A stretch of 64,000 nt of DNA from Spirochaetales bacterium (GCA_016926955.1 JAFGNN010000001.1:1-64000), one strand, 5' to 3'; shown: positions 50,049 through 59,854, counted from the first letter of the stretch. Numbers and translations: made by a program. The notes: generated by a model from the sequence alone, not told the origin.

Positions 50049-51359
50049 TCACACCTCGAGGCGCCGCGCCAGGGCCGCGGCGGCCCCTTGGATGGCCCCG
50101 TAGAGCTCGGGAATGTCGCCTGCCTCGACGCTCGAGAAAGCCACGCGGAGGAAGCCGCCCTGCATCGAGATGGTGCCGATGCCCTGCTCGTCCAGCAGCT
50201 TTTTCCGGAGCTCCTCGGCGTCGATGCCCTCGCAGCGGTAGGACATGAAGTAGCCCGAATTGAAGGGCAGGACGCGGAGGCAGGCGGGCGGGGGATTCGC
50301 GGCCAGGAACGAGCGGACCGCCCGGTAGCGCGTCTCGAGGATGCCCTTGAACTCGGCCTTCTGCGCCTCGACGCCGGGGGTCTCGAGGGCCTTGAGCAGG
50401 ATGTGCTGGGTCGGGGCGGTCGAATTCGAGACGGCCGAGCGCACCACGCCCATGAGCTTCTTGACCAGGGCCTCGTACTGCGCCTCCTCGAAGCCGCGGC
50501 AGGCGAAGCTGAGGAAGCCCGCGCGGAAGCCCCACACGTAGTCCTCCTTGGTCGGGCCGTCCACCTTGGCCGCGAGGATGCGCTCGTTGCGGTCGGCCAG
50601 CAGGGCGAAGACCGACTCGCCGAGGGAGTCCGCCTCGTACTGGAGGCCGAAGTAGGCGTCGTCGGCCACCACGAGCAGGTCGACGCCGCTCGCCGCGACG
50701 CGCTCGAGGGCGGCGACGATGCCGTCAGCCTCGGCCTTCGAGGGCGAGTAGCCGGTGGGGTTGTTGGGGAAGTTGAGGATGGTGAGCGCCCGCCCGCGCG
50801 CGCGGCCCTCGGCGGCCAGGGTTGCCTCGAAGCCCGCGACGTTGAAGCGGCCGTCGGGCGCGAACATCGGATAGGTGGCCAGGCGCGCGCCCTTGCGCTC
50901 CTCGAGGATGAGGCGGTAGTTCGGCCAGAAGAGGTCGGGCACGACGACGGCATCGCCGGGCTCGATGAAGAGGTCCGCCAGGAAGGAGACGCCGGCGGTA
51001 AGGCCCGGCACCACCACGGGCAGGCTGAAGCGCTTGCCCGCGAGCGAGGGGTTCTTGCGGACGAGCTCCTGCTTCCAGCGCGCGCGCAGGGCCGGGACGC
51101 CGGCGGTGGGCGCGTAGGCCACGGCCTCGCGCTCGGTGAGGCCGGGCAGCTGGGAGCGCACCGCGTCGAGAACCATGGGCTTGCCACCCGAGAAGGCCAT
51201 GCCGATGGTGGCGTTGAAGCGCTTCGCCTTCTCGGTGGCCTCGGCGCTCTGGGCAAGTATGCCCTTGGGGAAGTACATGCGCTTGCCCGAGGCGGAGAGC
51301 AGGCGGTCGGCGCAGGTGCCGGCGAGGGCGCGGTTCAGGTCTTCGGCGAGGGGGTTCAT
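50049..51359 (-). CDS. Class I/II-fold PLP aminotransferase
   Basis: A 436-residue fold-type I aminotransferase. Motifs: VVVPGLTAGVSFLADLF, ILNFPNNPTGYSPSKAEAD (Asn that contacts PLP), LLVVADDAYFGLQYEAD (Asp binding the pyridine N), KVDGPTKEDYVWGFRAGF with the probable PLP Lys, and an Arg near SMQGGFLRVAFSS that binds the substrate carboxylate. The substrate is not predictable. ATG 51359 has GGAGGACAG upstream. It is not adjacent to any obvious amino-acid pathway gene. Confidence 0.87.
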   Translation of the reverse strand: MNPLAEDLNRALAGTCADRLLSASGKRMYFPKGILAQSAEATEKAKRFNATIGMAFSGGKPMVLDAVRSQLPGLTEREAVAYAPTAGVPALRARWKQELVRKNPSLAGKRFSLPVVVPGLTAGVSFLADLFIEPGDAVVVPDLFWPNYRLILEERKGARLATYPMFAPDGRFNVAGFEATLAAEGRARGRALTILNFPNNPTGYSPSKAEADGIVAALERVAASGVDLLVVADDAYFGLQYEADSLGESVFALLADRNERILAAKVDGPTKEDYVWGFRAGFLSFACRGFEEAQYEALVKKLMGVVRSAVSNSTAPTQHILLKALETPGVEAQKAEFKGILETRYRAVRSFLAANPPPACLRVLPFNSGYFMSYRCEGIDAEELRKKLLDEQGIGTISMQGGFLRVAFSSVEAGDIPELYGAIQGAAAALARRLEV

Positions 51360-51599
51360 GGATGCTGTCCTCCGGAATTCATGGTGCGGGAACGCCGCGC
51401 GGGGTCGACGGGGACGGGGACGGCGGCGCGGATCCGGCCCGACCAGTCTGGACCCGTTCCCGGGTCCGGTCAAGCGCGGGCACCCCGGCCGGAAGTCGCG
51501 GGCGCGGGCGGGCATTTGCGCTCCGCCCGCCGAAGCGCGACACTCTCGGGTGGGCGGATCCGCGTCGCGGCCGTCCGCACTACCGCGAGGAGAGGGGCG

Positions 51600-51905
51600 A
51601 TGCTCAAAAAGGCCTACGCGAAGAACGGGGCGACCTGCAAGGTCACCTTTTCGATCAGCGCCGATGAGTCGGGCGGGGCCGCCCGGGCCGCCGTGCTCGG
51701 CGACTGGAACGGCTGGGATCCGGAGGCGCTGCCCATGAAGCGGCGCGCCGATGGCGGCTTCGAGGCCACGGCCCCGCTCGCGACCGGCCGCGAGTACGCC
51801 TTCCGCTACCTGCTCGACGGCGAGCGCTGGGAAAACGACTGGAACGCCGACCGTTACGACCTCAACCCCTACGCCACGGCGGACAATTCGATAGTCATGG
51901 TCTAG
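51600..51905 (+). CDS. Small CBM48/AMPK-like glycogen-binding protein
   Basis: A 101-residue single-domain protein of the isoamylase N-terminal (E_set/CBM48) type: VTFSISADESGG, AVLGDWNGWDPEALPMKRR, YAFRYLLDGERWENDWNADR. Such domains bind alpha-glucan; as a lone small protein its role is not known, but glycogen targeting or regulation is plausible. ATG 51600 has GAGGAGAGGGG. It is separate from any glycogen enzyme gene in the window. Confidence 0.85.
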   Translation: MLKKAYAKNGATCKVTFSISADESGGAARAAVLGDWNGWDPEALPMKRRADGGFEATAPLATGREYAFRYLLDGERWENDWNADRYDLNPYATADNSIVMV

Positions 51906-51946
51906 GTCCGGAACGCGGCCCCGGCGTCCCGCGCCGCGTCCTGCGG

Positions 51947-52028
51947 AAGCAGCTGCTTGACGTATATCGTTACGTTTATATTGACAGAGTTGTTTATTCA
52001 AAGGTATCACTCTATCCGTATCGATACG
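51947..52028 (+). promoter_or_regulatory. Promoter and palindromes of the FMN-binding gene
   Basis: TTGACA (51981-51986), 18 bases and TATCAC (52005-52010). AAGCAGCTGCTT (51947-51958) and CGTATCGATACG (52017-52028) are perfect palindromes; the second lies just past the -10 box, a usual operator position. A related CGTA...TACG half-palindrome lies at 51961-51974. This stretch is notably AT-rich for the window. Confidence 0.5.
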
Positions 52029-52052
52029 CTTGGAATCCGCAGGAGGAACACC

Positions 52053-52865
52053 ATGAAGCGCATTATCGCCATCGCGACGCTCCTTTCCGTGGTCCTGGCC
52101 GGCGTCGCCGTCGCCCAGAGCTACAAGGACGGCGTCTATTTCGCCCAGCAGACCACCTACTCCAGCTCCGGCTGGCGCTACCAGGCCGTCATCACCGTCT
52201 CCGGCGGAAAGATCGTCAAGGCCGAGTGGAACGGCATCTCCAACCTCGGCGTGGTCGACAAGAAGTCCTACGCCGCCGCCGGCAAGTACGGCATGGCCAA
52301 GGTCGCCAAGAACGGCGAGTGGCACCTCCAGGCCGCCAAGGTCGAGGCCGCCCTGGTCAAGGCCGGCTCGCCCGACAGGATCGCGGTCAAGGCCGACGGC
52401 AAGACCGACGCCATCGCCGGCGCCTCCATCACCGTCAAGGAATTCATCGACCTGGCCAAGGTCGCCCTCGCCTCGAAGCCCGTCGCCAAGGGCTCCTACA
52501 AGAAGGACGGCTGGTACTTCGCCGAAGCCGCCGCCTTCGAGTCCTCCGGCTGGAAGGACAACGTCCTCCTCACCGTGGTGAACGGACGCATCGTCGACGT
52601 GCTCTGGAACGGCAGCTACAAGGACGCCACCAAGAAGTCCAAGCTCGTCGAGGCCTCCGCCGGCCGCTACGGCATGGCCAAGGTCGCCAAGAAGGGCGAG
52701 TGGCACGTCCAGACCGCCGCCATGGAAGCCGCCCTGCTCTCCAGCCAGGACCCGTCCAAGATCGCGGTCAAGGCCGACGGCAAGACCGACGCGGTCTCCG
52801 GCGCCTCGATCACCGTCAAGGGCTTCCTCGACCTCTGCACCCAGGCGCTGAAAGCCGCGAAGTAA
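52053..52865 (+). CDS. Exported protein with two tandem FMN-binding domains
   Basis: A 270-residue protein: signal peptide MKRIIAIATLLSVVLAGVAVA, then two similar halves. Each has a YKDGVYFA/YKKDGWYFAE start, a beta region ending in GGKIVKAEWNG or NGRIVDVLWNG, and an end DAIAGASITVK or DAVSGASITVK. This matches FMN_bind domains (NqrC/PplA type) in which the Thr after SGA[ST] is covalently flavinylated by ApbE. Predicted to be an electron-carrying flavoprotein outside the cytoplasm. The ATG follows AGGAGGAAC; a terminator follows. No apbE is in the window. Confidence 0.85.
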   Translation: MKRIIAIATLLSVVLAGVAVAQSYKDGVYFAQQTTYSSSGWRYQAVITVSGGKIVKAEWNGISNLGVVDKKSYAAAGKYGMAKVAKNGEWHLQAAKVEAALVKAGSPDRIAVKADGKTDAIAGASITVKEFIDLAKVALASKPVAKGSYKKDGWYFAEAAAFESSGWKDNVLLTVVNGRIVDVLWNGSYKDATKKSKLVEASAGRYGMAKVAKKGEWHVQTAAMEAALLSSQDPSKIAVKADGKTDAVSGASITVKGFLDLCTQALKAAK

Positions 52866-52886
52866 GGTCCTTACCCCGCCCATCGA

Positions 52887-52915
52887 AACCCCGCCGCCCG
52901 TCGGCGGGGTTTTTT
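52887..52915 (+). terminator. Terminator of the FMN-binding gene
   Basis: AACCCCGCCG and CGGCGGGGTT pair around CCCGT, followed by a run of T. It is a strong rho-independent terminator 21 bases after the stop. Confidence 0.9.
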
Positions 52916-52929
52916 CATGCCCTTCGAGG

Positions 52930-52947
52930 TGTCACGAAGCTTTCGGG
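52930..52947 (+). repeat. Dispersed repeat TGTCACGARGCYTYCGGG, copy 5
   Basis: Reads TGTCACGAAGCTTTCGGG; it starts about 15 bases after the T-run of the terminator. Confidence 0.7.
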
Positions 52948-53107
52948 GACGAAGGCGAACGGGCTTCGCCGCCAGCCCGCCCTACCCTCCCGGCGGGCCC
53001 GCGCGCGACGCGGGGCGGCGCCCTTCGCGCCCGCGCGGCGCCGCGAGGGGCTTCACGCGCGGGCGTTCCACCCGTATCTTGAAGGTAGGTCGCGCCCGGC
53101 GCGGCCA

Positions 53108-53143
53108 CGCCCGCCGTCGGCGGGCGGCCGGCGAAACGCCGGC
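53108..53143. repeat. Two adjacent GC-rich hairpins
   Basis: CGCCCGCC/GGCGGGCG (53108-53126) and GCCGGCG-AAA-CGCCGGC (53127-53143) are each perfect. They adjoin without a gap. Confidence 0.6.
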
Positions 53144-53313
53144 GCGGCCGCGGCCCGTCGCGGGCCCGTTCGCGACGTTCATTTCCAGCACCATACCCCG
53201 AGTTCCGCTCGCCTACCGCGACGCCGGCCAGAATCCGGCGCGCCACGGGACGGAACCGACGGGCCGGGAAGCGAAAGCGCCCGACCTCCCGCTATTTGGA
53301 AAGGAGTATGTCC

Positions 53314-54954
<1,641 letters not shown>

Positions 54955-55065
54955 TGGTACGCCGCTTCCGGGCGGCCCCGGAGCTGTCGGGGGGAGGGGC
55001 GACCGCGCGCTGAGCGGCAACGCCCCCTTCCACCCGTTCCCCGACTCCGGACCCGGTGCGGGCGC

Positions 55066-55668
55066 TCAGAAACCCAGCAGCGCCAGGCGGATCCGGTGGC
55101 CGAGGAGGAGGAGCCCCGGCGGCAGGGGACGGCCCCGGAAGCGGAGCTCGAAGTGCAGGTGGGGACCCGTCGAGCGCCCCGTCGAGCCCGAACGCCCGAG
55201 CGAGGCCAGGCCGCGCACCAGGACGGGCGCGCCCGCGCGCGTCGAGACCGACTCGAGGTGCGCGTAGAAGCTCTCGAAGCCGAAGGGGTGCCGCACCCGG
55301 ACCCAGTTGCCGTAGGAAGCGTCGACGCCGGTTTCCGCGACCACGCCCCAGGCCGCTGGACGGACCGGCGTGCCGGAAGGCACGGCCAGGTCGACGCCCG
55401 GGTGGAACTCGATCGAGAAGGGCGAGATCGCGTCGGGCGCGCGGCGGAAAAAGAAGGACGAGGTCGTGACGCCGCGCACGGGGTACGCGAAGGGCGGCAG
55501 GAGCACCGAGGTCGCGGCGAGGACCGCCGCGATGGCGAGAGCCTTCCGGACGCCCTTCGGAACTGGACCGCGCCGCTTCGGCGACCTGCCCTCGGCGAGG
55601 GCGGCCGCGTCGCGGGTCGATGCGCGGATGGAGGCGAGCAGCGCGCGGTTCGGATCGGCGTTCGGCAC
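55066..55668 (-). CDS. M23 family metallopeptidase
   Basis: A 200-residue protein with one TM (ALAIAAVLAATSVLLPPFAY) after a basic, disordered cytoplasmic start of about 40 residues. Outside, the LytM/M23 fold: FHPGVDLAVPSGTPV (HxxxD), NWVRVRHPFGFESFYAHLES, and GPHLHFELRFRG (HxH). All metal ligands appear present, so it could cleave peptidoglycan cross-links or serve in division. It is shorter than usual, with no coiled coil. It diverges from the 154-residue gene. Confidence 0.88.
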   Translation of the reverse strand: MPNADPNRALLASIRASTRDAAALAEGRSPKRRGPVPKGVRKALAIAAVLAATSVLLPPFAYPVRGVTTSSFFFRRAPDAISPFSIEFHPGVDLAVPSGTPVRPAAWGVVAETGVDASYGNWVRVRHPFGFESFYAHLESVSTRAGAPVLVRGLASLGRSGSTGRSTGPHLHFELRFRGRPLPPGLLLLGHRIRLALLGF

Positions 55669-55748
55669 GGCGGAACTCTACCACGAAGCGCGAAACACGG
55701 CTATGCTGGGCCGGATCTACACGACGCGAACCCCTGGGAGGAAGGATC

Positions 55749-56213
55749 ATGAGCGAACCATTCAACGAGATGACCGGCCACAAGCACTTTTCCGCCGCCT
55801 GCTTCAACGCCACGTGGAACTGGATCGACAAGGCCGACAGGACCGAGGACGAGACCGAGGCCATGATCCACGCGAGCCACGCGTCGCTGTACCACTGGCG
55901 CGCGAGGGCCGACGTCACTGACCTGCAGCTGTCCGTGGGCTACTGGCAGCTTTCGCGCGTGTACTCGGCGGCGGGCCGCGGCGAGGAAGCCCTGCGCTAC
56001 GGGATGCTGTCGCTGGAAGCCGCGCGCCGCGGAGCCCTCGAACCCTTCTACGCCGCCTACGCCCGCGAAGCCCTGGCCCGCGCCGCCGCCCTGCTCGGCC
56101 GCCGCGCCGAGGCGGAATCCTTCCTCGAGGAAGCCCGCGAGGACGCCGCGCGCGTCACCGACGCCGAGAGCCGGAAAGCCCTCGAAGCCGACCTGGCCGG
56201 AATCCTCCTCTAG
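55749..56213 (+). CDS. Unknown helical protein, TPR-like (154 aa)
   Basis: A 154-residue soluble helical protein: HFSAACFNATWNWIDKADRT, HASHASLYHWRARADVTDLQ, LSVGYWQLSRVYSAAGRGEE (TPR-like), LARAAALLGRRAEAESFLEE. Two TPR-like pairs are likely in the second half. The His/Trp-rich first 60 residues look conserved, but no family is recognised. ATG 55749 follows GGGAGGAAGG. It runs opposite to the M23 gene and converges on the Tat operon. Confidence 0.65.
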   Translation: MSEPFNEMTGHKHFSAACFNATWNWIDKADRTEDETEAMIHASHASLYHWRARADVTDLQLSVGYWQLSRVYSAAGRGEEALRYGMLSLEAARRGALEPFYAAYAREALARAAALLGRRAEAESFLEEAREDAARVTDAESRKALEADLAGILL

Positions 56214-56267
56214 GAAGAAGTCGGGCTCGGGACCGGCGCTTCGGGTTTCATGGCCCGGATGGGTCCG

Positions 56268-57848
56268 CTAGAAGGCGAAGCCCTCGACGGGGGGAGCCGC
56301 GTCGCCTTCCGGCGCGTCCTTGCGGGGCGGCTCGGCCGTCTCGTGGACGGCGAGCCCCGCGACCGTCATGGCCTTGCGCGGCGTCGCGGGACAGACGGTC
56401 TCGCAGGCCCCGCAGCCGATGCAGGTCGGCCCGTGCAGCACGGGCACGGGCAGGGGACGCCCCGGCACTGCCTCGATGCGGACGGCGCCGCTCGGGCAGT
56501 GCTCGGCGCAGGCTCCGCAGCGCGTTCCCTTCGACACCACGATGCAGTCGGCGAGGACCAGGTTCGACTTGCCGATCGCGGTCCGCTTCTTCGCCTCCGG
56601 CGCGAGGGGAAGCAGGGCTCCCGAGGGACAGACCCCGGCGCAGGCGACGCATTCGTACTGGCAGAAGGCGCGGCCGTAGTCGAGGTAGGGAACCAGGGGC
56701 CGGGCGAGGCCGAATTCCGCGCCCGAGTGCCTGAGGACGCCCGAGGGGCAGGCGCGCGCGCAGGTTCCGCAGCCCGTGCAGAGCGAGGCGTAGCGGTCGA
56801 CCGAAGCGGCGCCCGGCGGCGCGGCGAGGAGCCGCCCCGAGGCTCCCCGGGGAGCCTTCCGGACCAGGGGCAGGGCGGAGGCGCCCGCGGCCGCGGGCAA
56901 GGCCAGGGCCAGGGCGGCTCCCGCCGCGACGGCGCCGGCGTCGGCGATGAAGCGCCGCCGCGAAAGGTCGGGAGCGCCTGCCCCCTTCGCGGGCCCGGGG
57001 CCGTAGGACAGCGCGCCAGTCGGGCAGACGGCCAGGCAGTCGAGGCACTGCACGCAGCGGCTCGCGTCGAGCCCGGAGGCGTCGACGCAGCGCGCGCGGC
57101 AGACCTGCTCGCAGGCGCCGCACGCGACGCAGGCGGCCGGGTCGAAGCGGACCCGGAGCGCGGCCAGGCGATTGATGGCGCCGAGCGCCGCTCCGACCGG
57201 GCAGAGCTCGCCGCAGAACCAGCGGCTCCGGAAGGAGCCGGCCGCGAGGATGGCCGCGAAGGGCAGGGCCGCGAGGGCGAAGGCGAGCGGCTCCCAGCGC
57301 AGGGTGACGACGGGAATGCGGAGCCCGAGCGCTTCGAGGCCGTTCAGGGCGAGGCCGGCGAGATCGCCCGCGGTGCGTGAAAAGCCCCGCGCGAAGATCG
57401 AGTAGGGTTCGAGCAGCGTCGCCGGGGCGGAAAGGCCCGCGGCGAGGGCGCCGGGGACGAGCACCGCGAGGAGGAGCCTGGCGGCGCCGAAGGCGCGGCC
57501 CTTGCGGCGGCCCGGGCCCCGCCGGGCCGAGCGGCCGGCCGAGGCGGCGCGCGCGGCGGCGTCCTGGCAGGTGCCGAGCGGGCAGAGCAGCGAGCAGTGG
57601 AAGCGGCCCAGGACGAGAGCGCCCGCCAGGGCCGCGAGCGCGGCGAGCGCCGAAGCGAGGGCGGCCGCGAGCAGGGCCCGCTCCAGCGCGTGGAAGGGCT
57701 GCGTTCCGGCGAGGAAGCCGGCGAGCGGCACAAGGCCGGGCGCCTCGCTCGCGGGCAGGGCCAGCGCGAGGCAGAAGGCGGCGAGCCAAAGCCCGGCGAG
57801 CAAACCCCGCGCGCGGGCGATCGAGCGGAAGCTCCGGCCTGCCTTCAC
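56268..57848 (-). CDS. NapH-like membrane polyferredoxin with internal Tat signal
   Basis: A 526-residue fusion. Residues 1-230 hold about five TM segments and two NapH/NosR-type CxxxCP clusters (FHCSLLCPLGTC near 85; RWFCGELCPVGA near 210). Ferredoxin cysteines follow (CVACGACEQVCRARC, then CVQCLDCLAVCPTGAL). At 296-301 SRRRFI, a twin-arginine motif, precedes a hydrophobic stretch of about 22 residues, then a second ferredoxin part with more clusters (CTGCGTCARACPSGVL, CVACAGVCPSGALL, CGACAEHCPSGAV, CIGCGACETVCPATPRKAM). I infer that the first half inserts by Sec/YidC and the second half is exported by Tat. Its GTG overlaps the DUF362 stop (GTGA). Likely carries electrons between quinol or the cytoplasm and the periplasm. 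Confidence 0.85.
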   Translation of the reverse strand: MKAGRSFRSIARARGLLAGLWLAAFCLALALPASEAPGLVPLAGFLAGTQPFHALERALLAAALASALAALAALAGALVLGRFHCSLLCPLGTCQDAAARAASAGRSARRGPGRRKGRAFGAARLLLAVLVPGALAAGLSAPATLLEPYSIFARGFSRTAGDLAGLALNGLEALGLRIPVVTLRWEPLAFALAALPFAAILAAGSFRSRWFCGELCPVGAALGAINRLAALRVRFDPAACVACGACEQVCRARCVDASGLDASRCVQCLDCLAVCPTGALSYGPGPAKGAGAPDLSRRRFIADAGAVAAGAALALALPAAAGASALPLVRKAPRGASGRLLAAPPGAASVDRYASLCTGCGTCARACPSGVLRHSGAEFGLARPLVPYLDYGRAFCQYECVACAGVCPSGALLPLAPEAKKRTAIGKSNLVLADCIVVSKGTRCGACAEHCPSGAVRIEAVPGRPLPVPVLHGPTCIGCGACETVCPATPRKAMTVAGLAVHETAEPPRKDAPEGDAAPPVEGFAF

Positions 57849-58786
57849 AGTTCGATCCTGCGGATAGCGAGGTTCTCGAGGTCCTCGCGGCCGAGGCCGG
57901 CGCGCGCGGCCAGGCCGATGTATTCGAAGGCGGCGGGACCGGGCCCGAAGGTCTTCGCCGCGGCGGCGTCGAGGGCTACGATGTCGGTCGACAGCACGAG
58001 GAGCCGCTGCTCGGAGTAGCGGCTCGACGCGTTCCCCCGCGGACCGCCGGAGAGCATCACCTTGCCCGCGTCGAGGATGTTGAGGTCGGGCGGCCTGAGC
58101 CGCGCGGCTTCCGCTATGCAGGCGTCGAGCCCGCGGGAATGGAAGGCGCCCCGGTCCCAGACCATGCCCATGAGGTTCTTCATGGCGGCCGTCATGCCCG
58201 CGCCGCCGTGGCTCTTGAGCACCGGCACGTTGATGAGGCAGTCGGCCTCCAGCGCGAGCTCGTGGACCTTGGCGCGTCCGATGGTCCGCGCCCCCGGGGC
58301 ATCGACGGTCTGGTAGTAGGACTCGGCGTGGCCCGGCGCCATTTCCGCGCCGGCGGCCTTCGCCGCCGCCTCGATGCCGGAGTTCGCGTAGCAGGAGCGC
58401 CAGACGTCGCAGGTGTGGTCGAACACCGCCACCCGGCGTGCGCCCGCCGCGAGGCACAGCTCGACGAGACGCCTGACCAAGGCCGGGTCGGTGTTCGCCG
58501 CGAGCTCGGGCCGGACATCCCAGCCGATATTGGGCTTGATGACGACCAGGGCGCCCTTCCGCACGAAACGGCCGATGCCGCCCGAGGCCGCGAGGGCGGC
58601 GTCGAGCCTGGCGGCCGCCCCGCCCCCCTTCACCGCGACCAGGTCGGGGTAGGCGCCTGCCGCGACGGCGGCCCCGGCGCTCGGCCCGGTTTGAGCGAAA
58701 AGCCTCGTCGCGCCTCCGAGCAGCCAGGCCGCGCCGAGGGCGCCGGCGCCCTTCCCGAGCGTCGAAAGGAATTCCCTGCGGTTCAT
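57845..58786 (-). CDS. DUF362 protein with twin-arginine signal
   Basis: A 313-residue protein of the DUF362 family. NRREFLSTLGKGAGALGAAW is a twin-arginine signal (RR at 3-4), so it is exported folded by Tat. The mature part has VVIKPNIGWDVRPE, AVFDHTCDVWRSCYANSG, INVPVLKSHGGAGMTAAMKN and LNILDAGKVMLSGGPRG, all typical of DUF362, whose biochemical role is unknown and which is often linked to Fe-S proteins. This copy has no ferredoxin CxxCxxC motif itself. It overlaps the tatC stop and the polyferredoxin start, so all three are translated together. Confidence 0.87.
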   Translation of the reverse strand: MNRREFLSTLGKGAGALGAAWLLGGATRLFAQTGPSAGAAVAAGAYPDLVAVKGGGAAARLDAALAASGGIGRFVRKGALVVIKPNIGWDVRPELAANTDPALVRRLVELCLAAGARRVAVFDHTCDVWRSCYANSGIEAAAKAAGAEMAPGHAESYYQTVDAPGARTIGRAKVHELALEADCLINVPVLKSHGGAGMTAAMKNLMGMVWDRGAFHSRGLDACIAEAARLRPPDLNILDAGKVMLSGGPRGNASSRYSEQRLLVLSTDIVALDAAAAKTFGPGPAAFEYIGLAARAGLGREDLENLAIRRIEL

Positions 58787-59577
58787 GGAGCGACCTCCGG
58801 GCCGGGTTTGGAGGGGGCGAGCGCCCGACCGGCCACGAGCGCGAGCTCGAAAAGCAGCCAGAGCGGCGCCGCGACGAGCACCTGCGAGAAGGCGTCCGGC
58901 GGCGTCGCAACGGCGGCGACGACGAAGATGGCGACCACGGCCTCGCGGCGGCGGCGGGCCACGGCCCGGGGATCGAGGGCGCCGACCGCGAAGAGGATCA
59001 CGAGGACCAGGGGAGCCTCGAAGGCCAGGGAGGAGCCGAGCGCGGCGCCGATCGCGAGGGCGTACCACGCGTCCAGGCTCCAGAGCGCTTCGGCGCGCCC
59101 CGCCCCGAACGATGCGAAGAAGCGTGCCATGAACGGGACGAGCAGCAGGGCGGCCGCCGCGAGGCCCGCCGCCTGGAGCGCGAGCGCCGCCCACAGTCCC
59201 GCGTCGAGGACGCGGCGCTCGCGTCGGTCCAGGGCCGGCGCCACGAAGGCCCGGATCTGGAGCAGGGCGAGGGGTACGGTCGCGAGGGCGCCGAGCGCCA
59301 CGGCGGCCCGAAGCCTCGAGACGAAGAGGTCCTGGGGCCTGAGCGCCGCGAGCGAGGCGCCCGCCGCCTTCGCCGGCGCCTCGAGAAGGTCGAGGAACGG
59401 AGCCGCGAAGGCGAAGGCCGCCACGGACGCGACGGCGAAGCAGGCCGCGGTCGCGAGGACGCGCCGCCTGAACTCCTCGAGGTGCTCGAGGAAGGGCCGG
59501 TCCGCGCCGGAAGCTCCGCCGCGGGCAGGCGCAGGCCGCGCCTCAGCCGTCCTTCCGGCTCTCGGCATCGTCCGCAC
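58783..59577 (-). CDS. tatC: Twin-arginine translocase subunit TatC
   Basis: A 264-residue membrane protein with six helices. FLEHLEEFRRRVL is the TatC signature (the signal-peptide-binding Glu/Arg of the N-terminus), and the P-rich SLAALRPQDLFVSRLRAAVA loop is conserved. GTG 59577 follows AAGGA; an ATG nine bases further (59568) is the alternative. It overlaps tatA by 35 bases and DUF362 by 4, showing tight coupling. No TatB is present, so the translocon is the minimal TatA-TatC type. Confidence 0.92.
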   Translation of the reverse strand: MRTMPRAGRTAEARPAPARGGASGADRPFLEHLEEFRRRVLATAACFAVASVAAFAFAAPFLDLLEAPAKAAGASLAALRPQDLFVSRLRAAVALGALATVPLALLQIRAFVAPALDRRERRVLDAGLWAALALQAAGLAAAALLLVPFMARFFASFGAGRAEALWSLDAWYALAIGAALGSSLAFEAPLVLVILFAVGALDPRAVARRRREAVVAIFVVAAVATPPDAFSQVLVAAPLWLLFELALVAGRALAPSKPGPEVAP

Positions 59578-59734
59578 CCGCTTCCTTGGGGTCCTCGGGC
59601 GGCTCGCGGAGTCCCTTGCGGAGCTCGCCCGCGGCGCGGCCGATGCTCCGCGCCAGCTCGGGCAGGCGCCTGGCCCCGAACAGGACGAGGACGATGACCA
59701 GGATGACGACGACTTCGGGCAGTCCGATGTTCAT
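59543..59734 (-). CDS. tatA: Twin-arginine translocase subunit TatA
   Basis: A 63-residue TatA: short outer N-terminus, one TM (VVVILVIVLVLFGARRLPEL, with the conserved FGxxxLPEL), an amphipathic helix (ARSIGRAAGELRKGLRE) and an acidic tail. The start is preceded by GAAGGGGG, and a TATACT box (59755-59760) lies 20 bases upstream. It forms the pore component of the minimal translocon. Confidence 0.93.
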   Translation of the reverse strand: MNIGLPEVVVILVIVLVLFGARRLPELARSIGRAAGELRKGLREPPEDPKEAGADDAESRKDG

Positions 59735-59754
59735 TGCGCGCCCCCTTCCCGAGG

Positions 59755-59760
59755 AGTATA
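59755..59760 (-). promoter_or_regulatory. -10 box before tatA
   Basis: TATACT on the minus strand, 20 bases before the tatA ATG. The -35 region (TGGCGC) matches poorly. Confidence 0.4.
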
Positions 59761-59854
59761 CGCCCCTTCCCGCGAGCGCGCCACGCCCGCAGCCCGGAAC
59801 GCGTATCGTCCCCGCGGACCAGCTCCGCGGAACCTGAGGCCGCGCTCCGCCTCA

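Larger units (their letters stand above)
52866..53313. other. Hairpin-rich spacer before the aldehyde dehydrogenase
   Basis: A 448-base gap holding the terminator at 52887, repeat copy 5 (52930-52947) and two compact hairpins (53108-53126 and 53127-53143). No gene was found. The composition is similar to the spacer at 13157-13754, which also pairs a repeat copy with strong hairpins. Confidence 0.55.
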
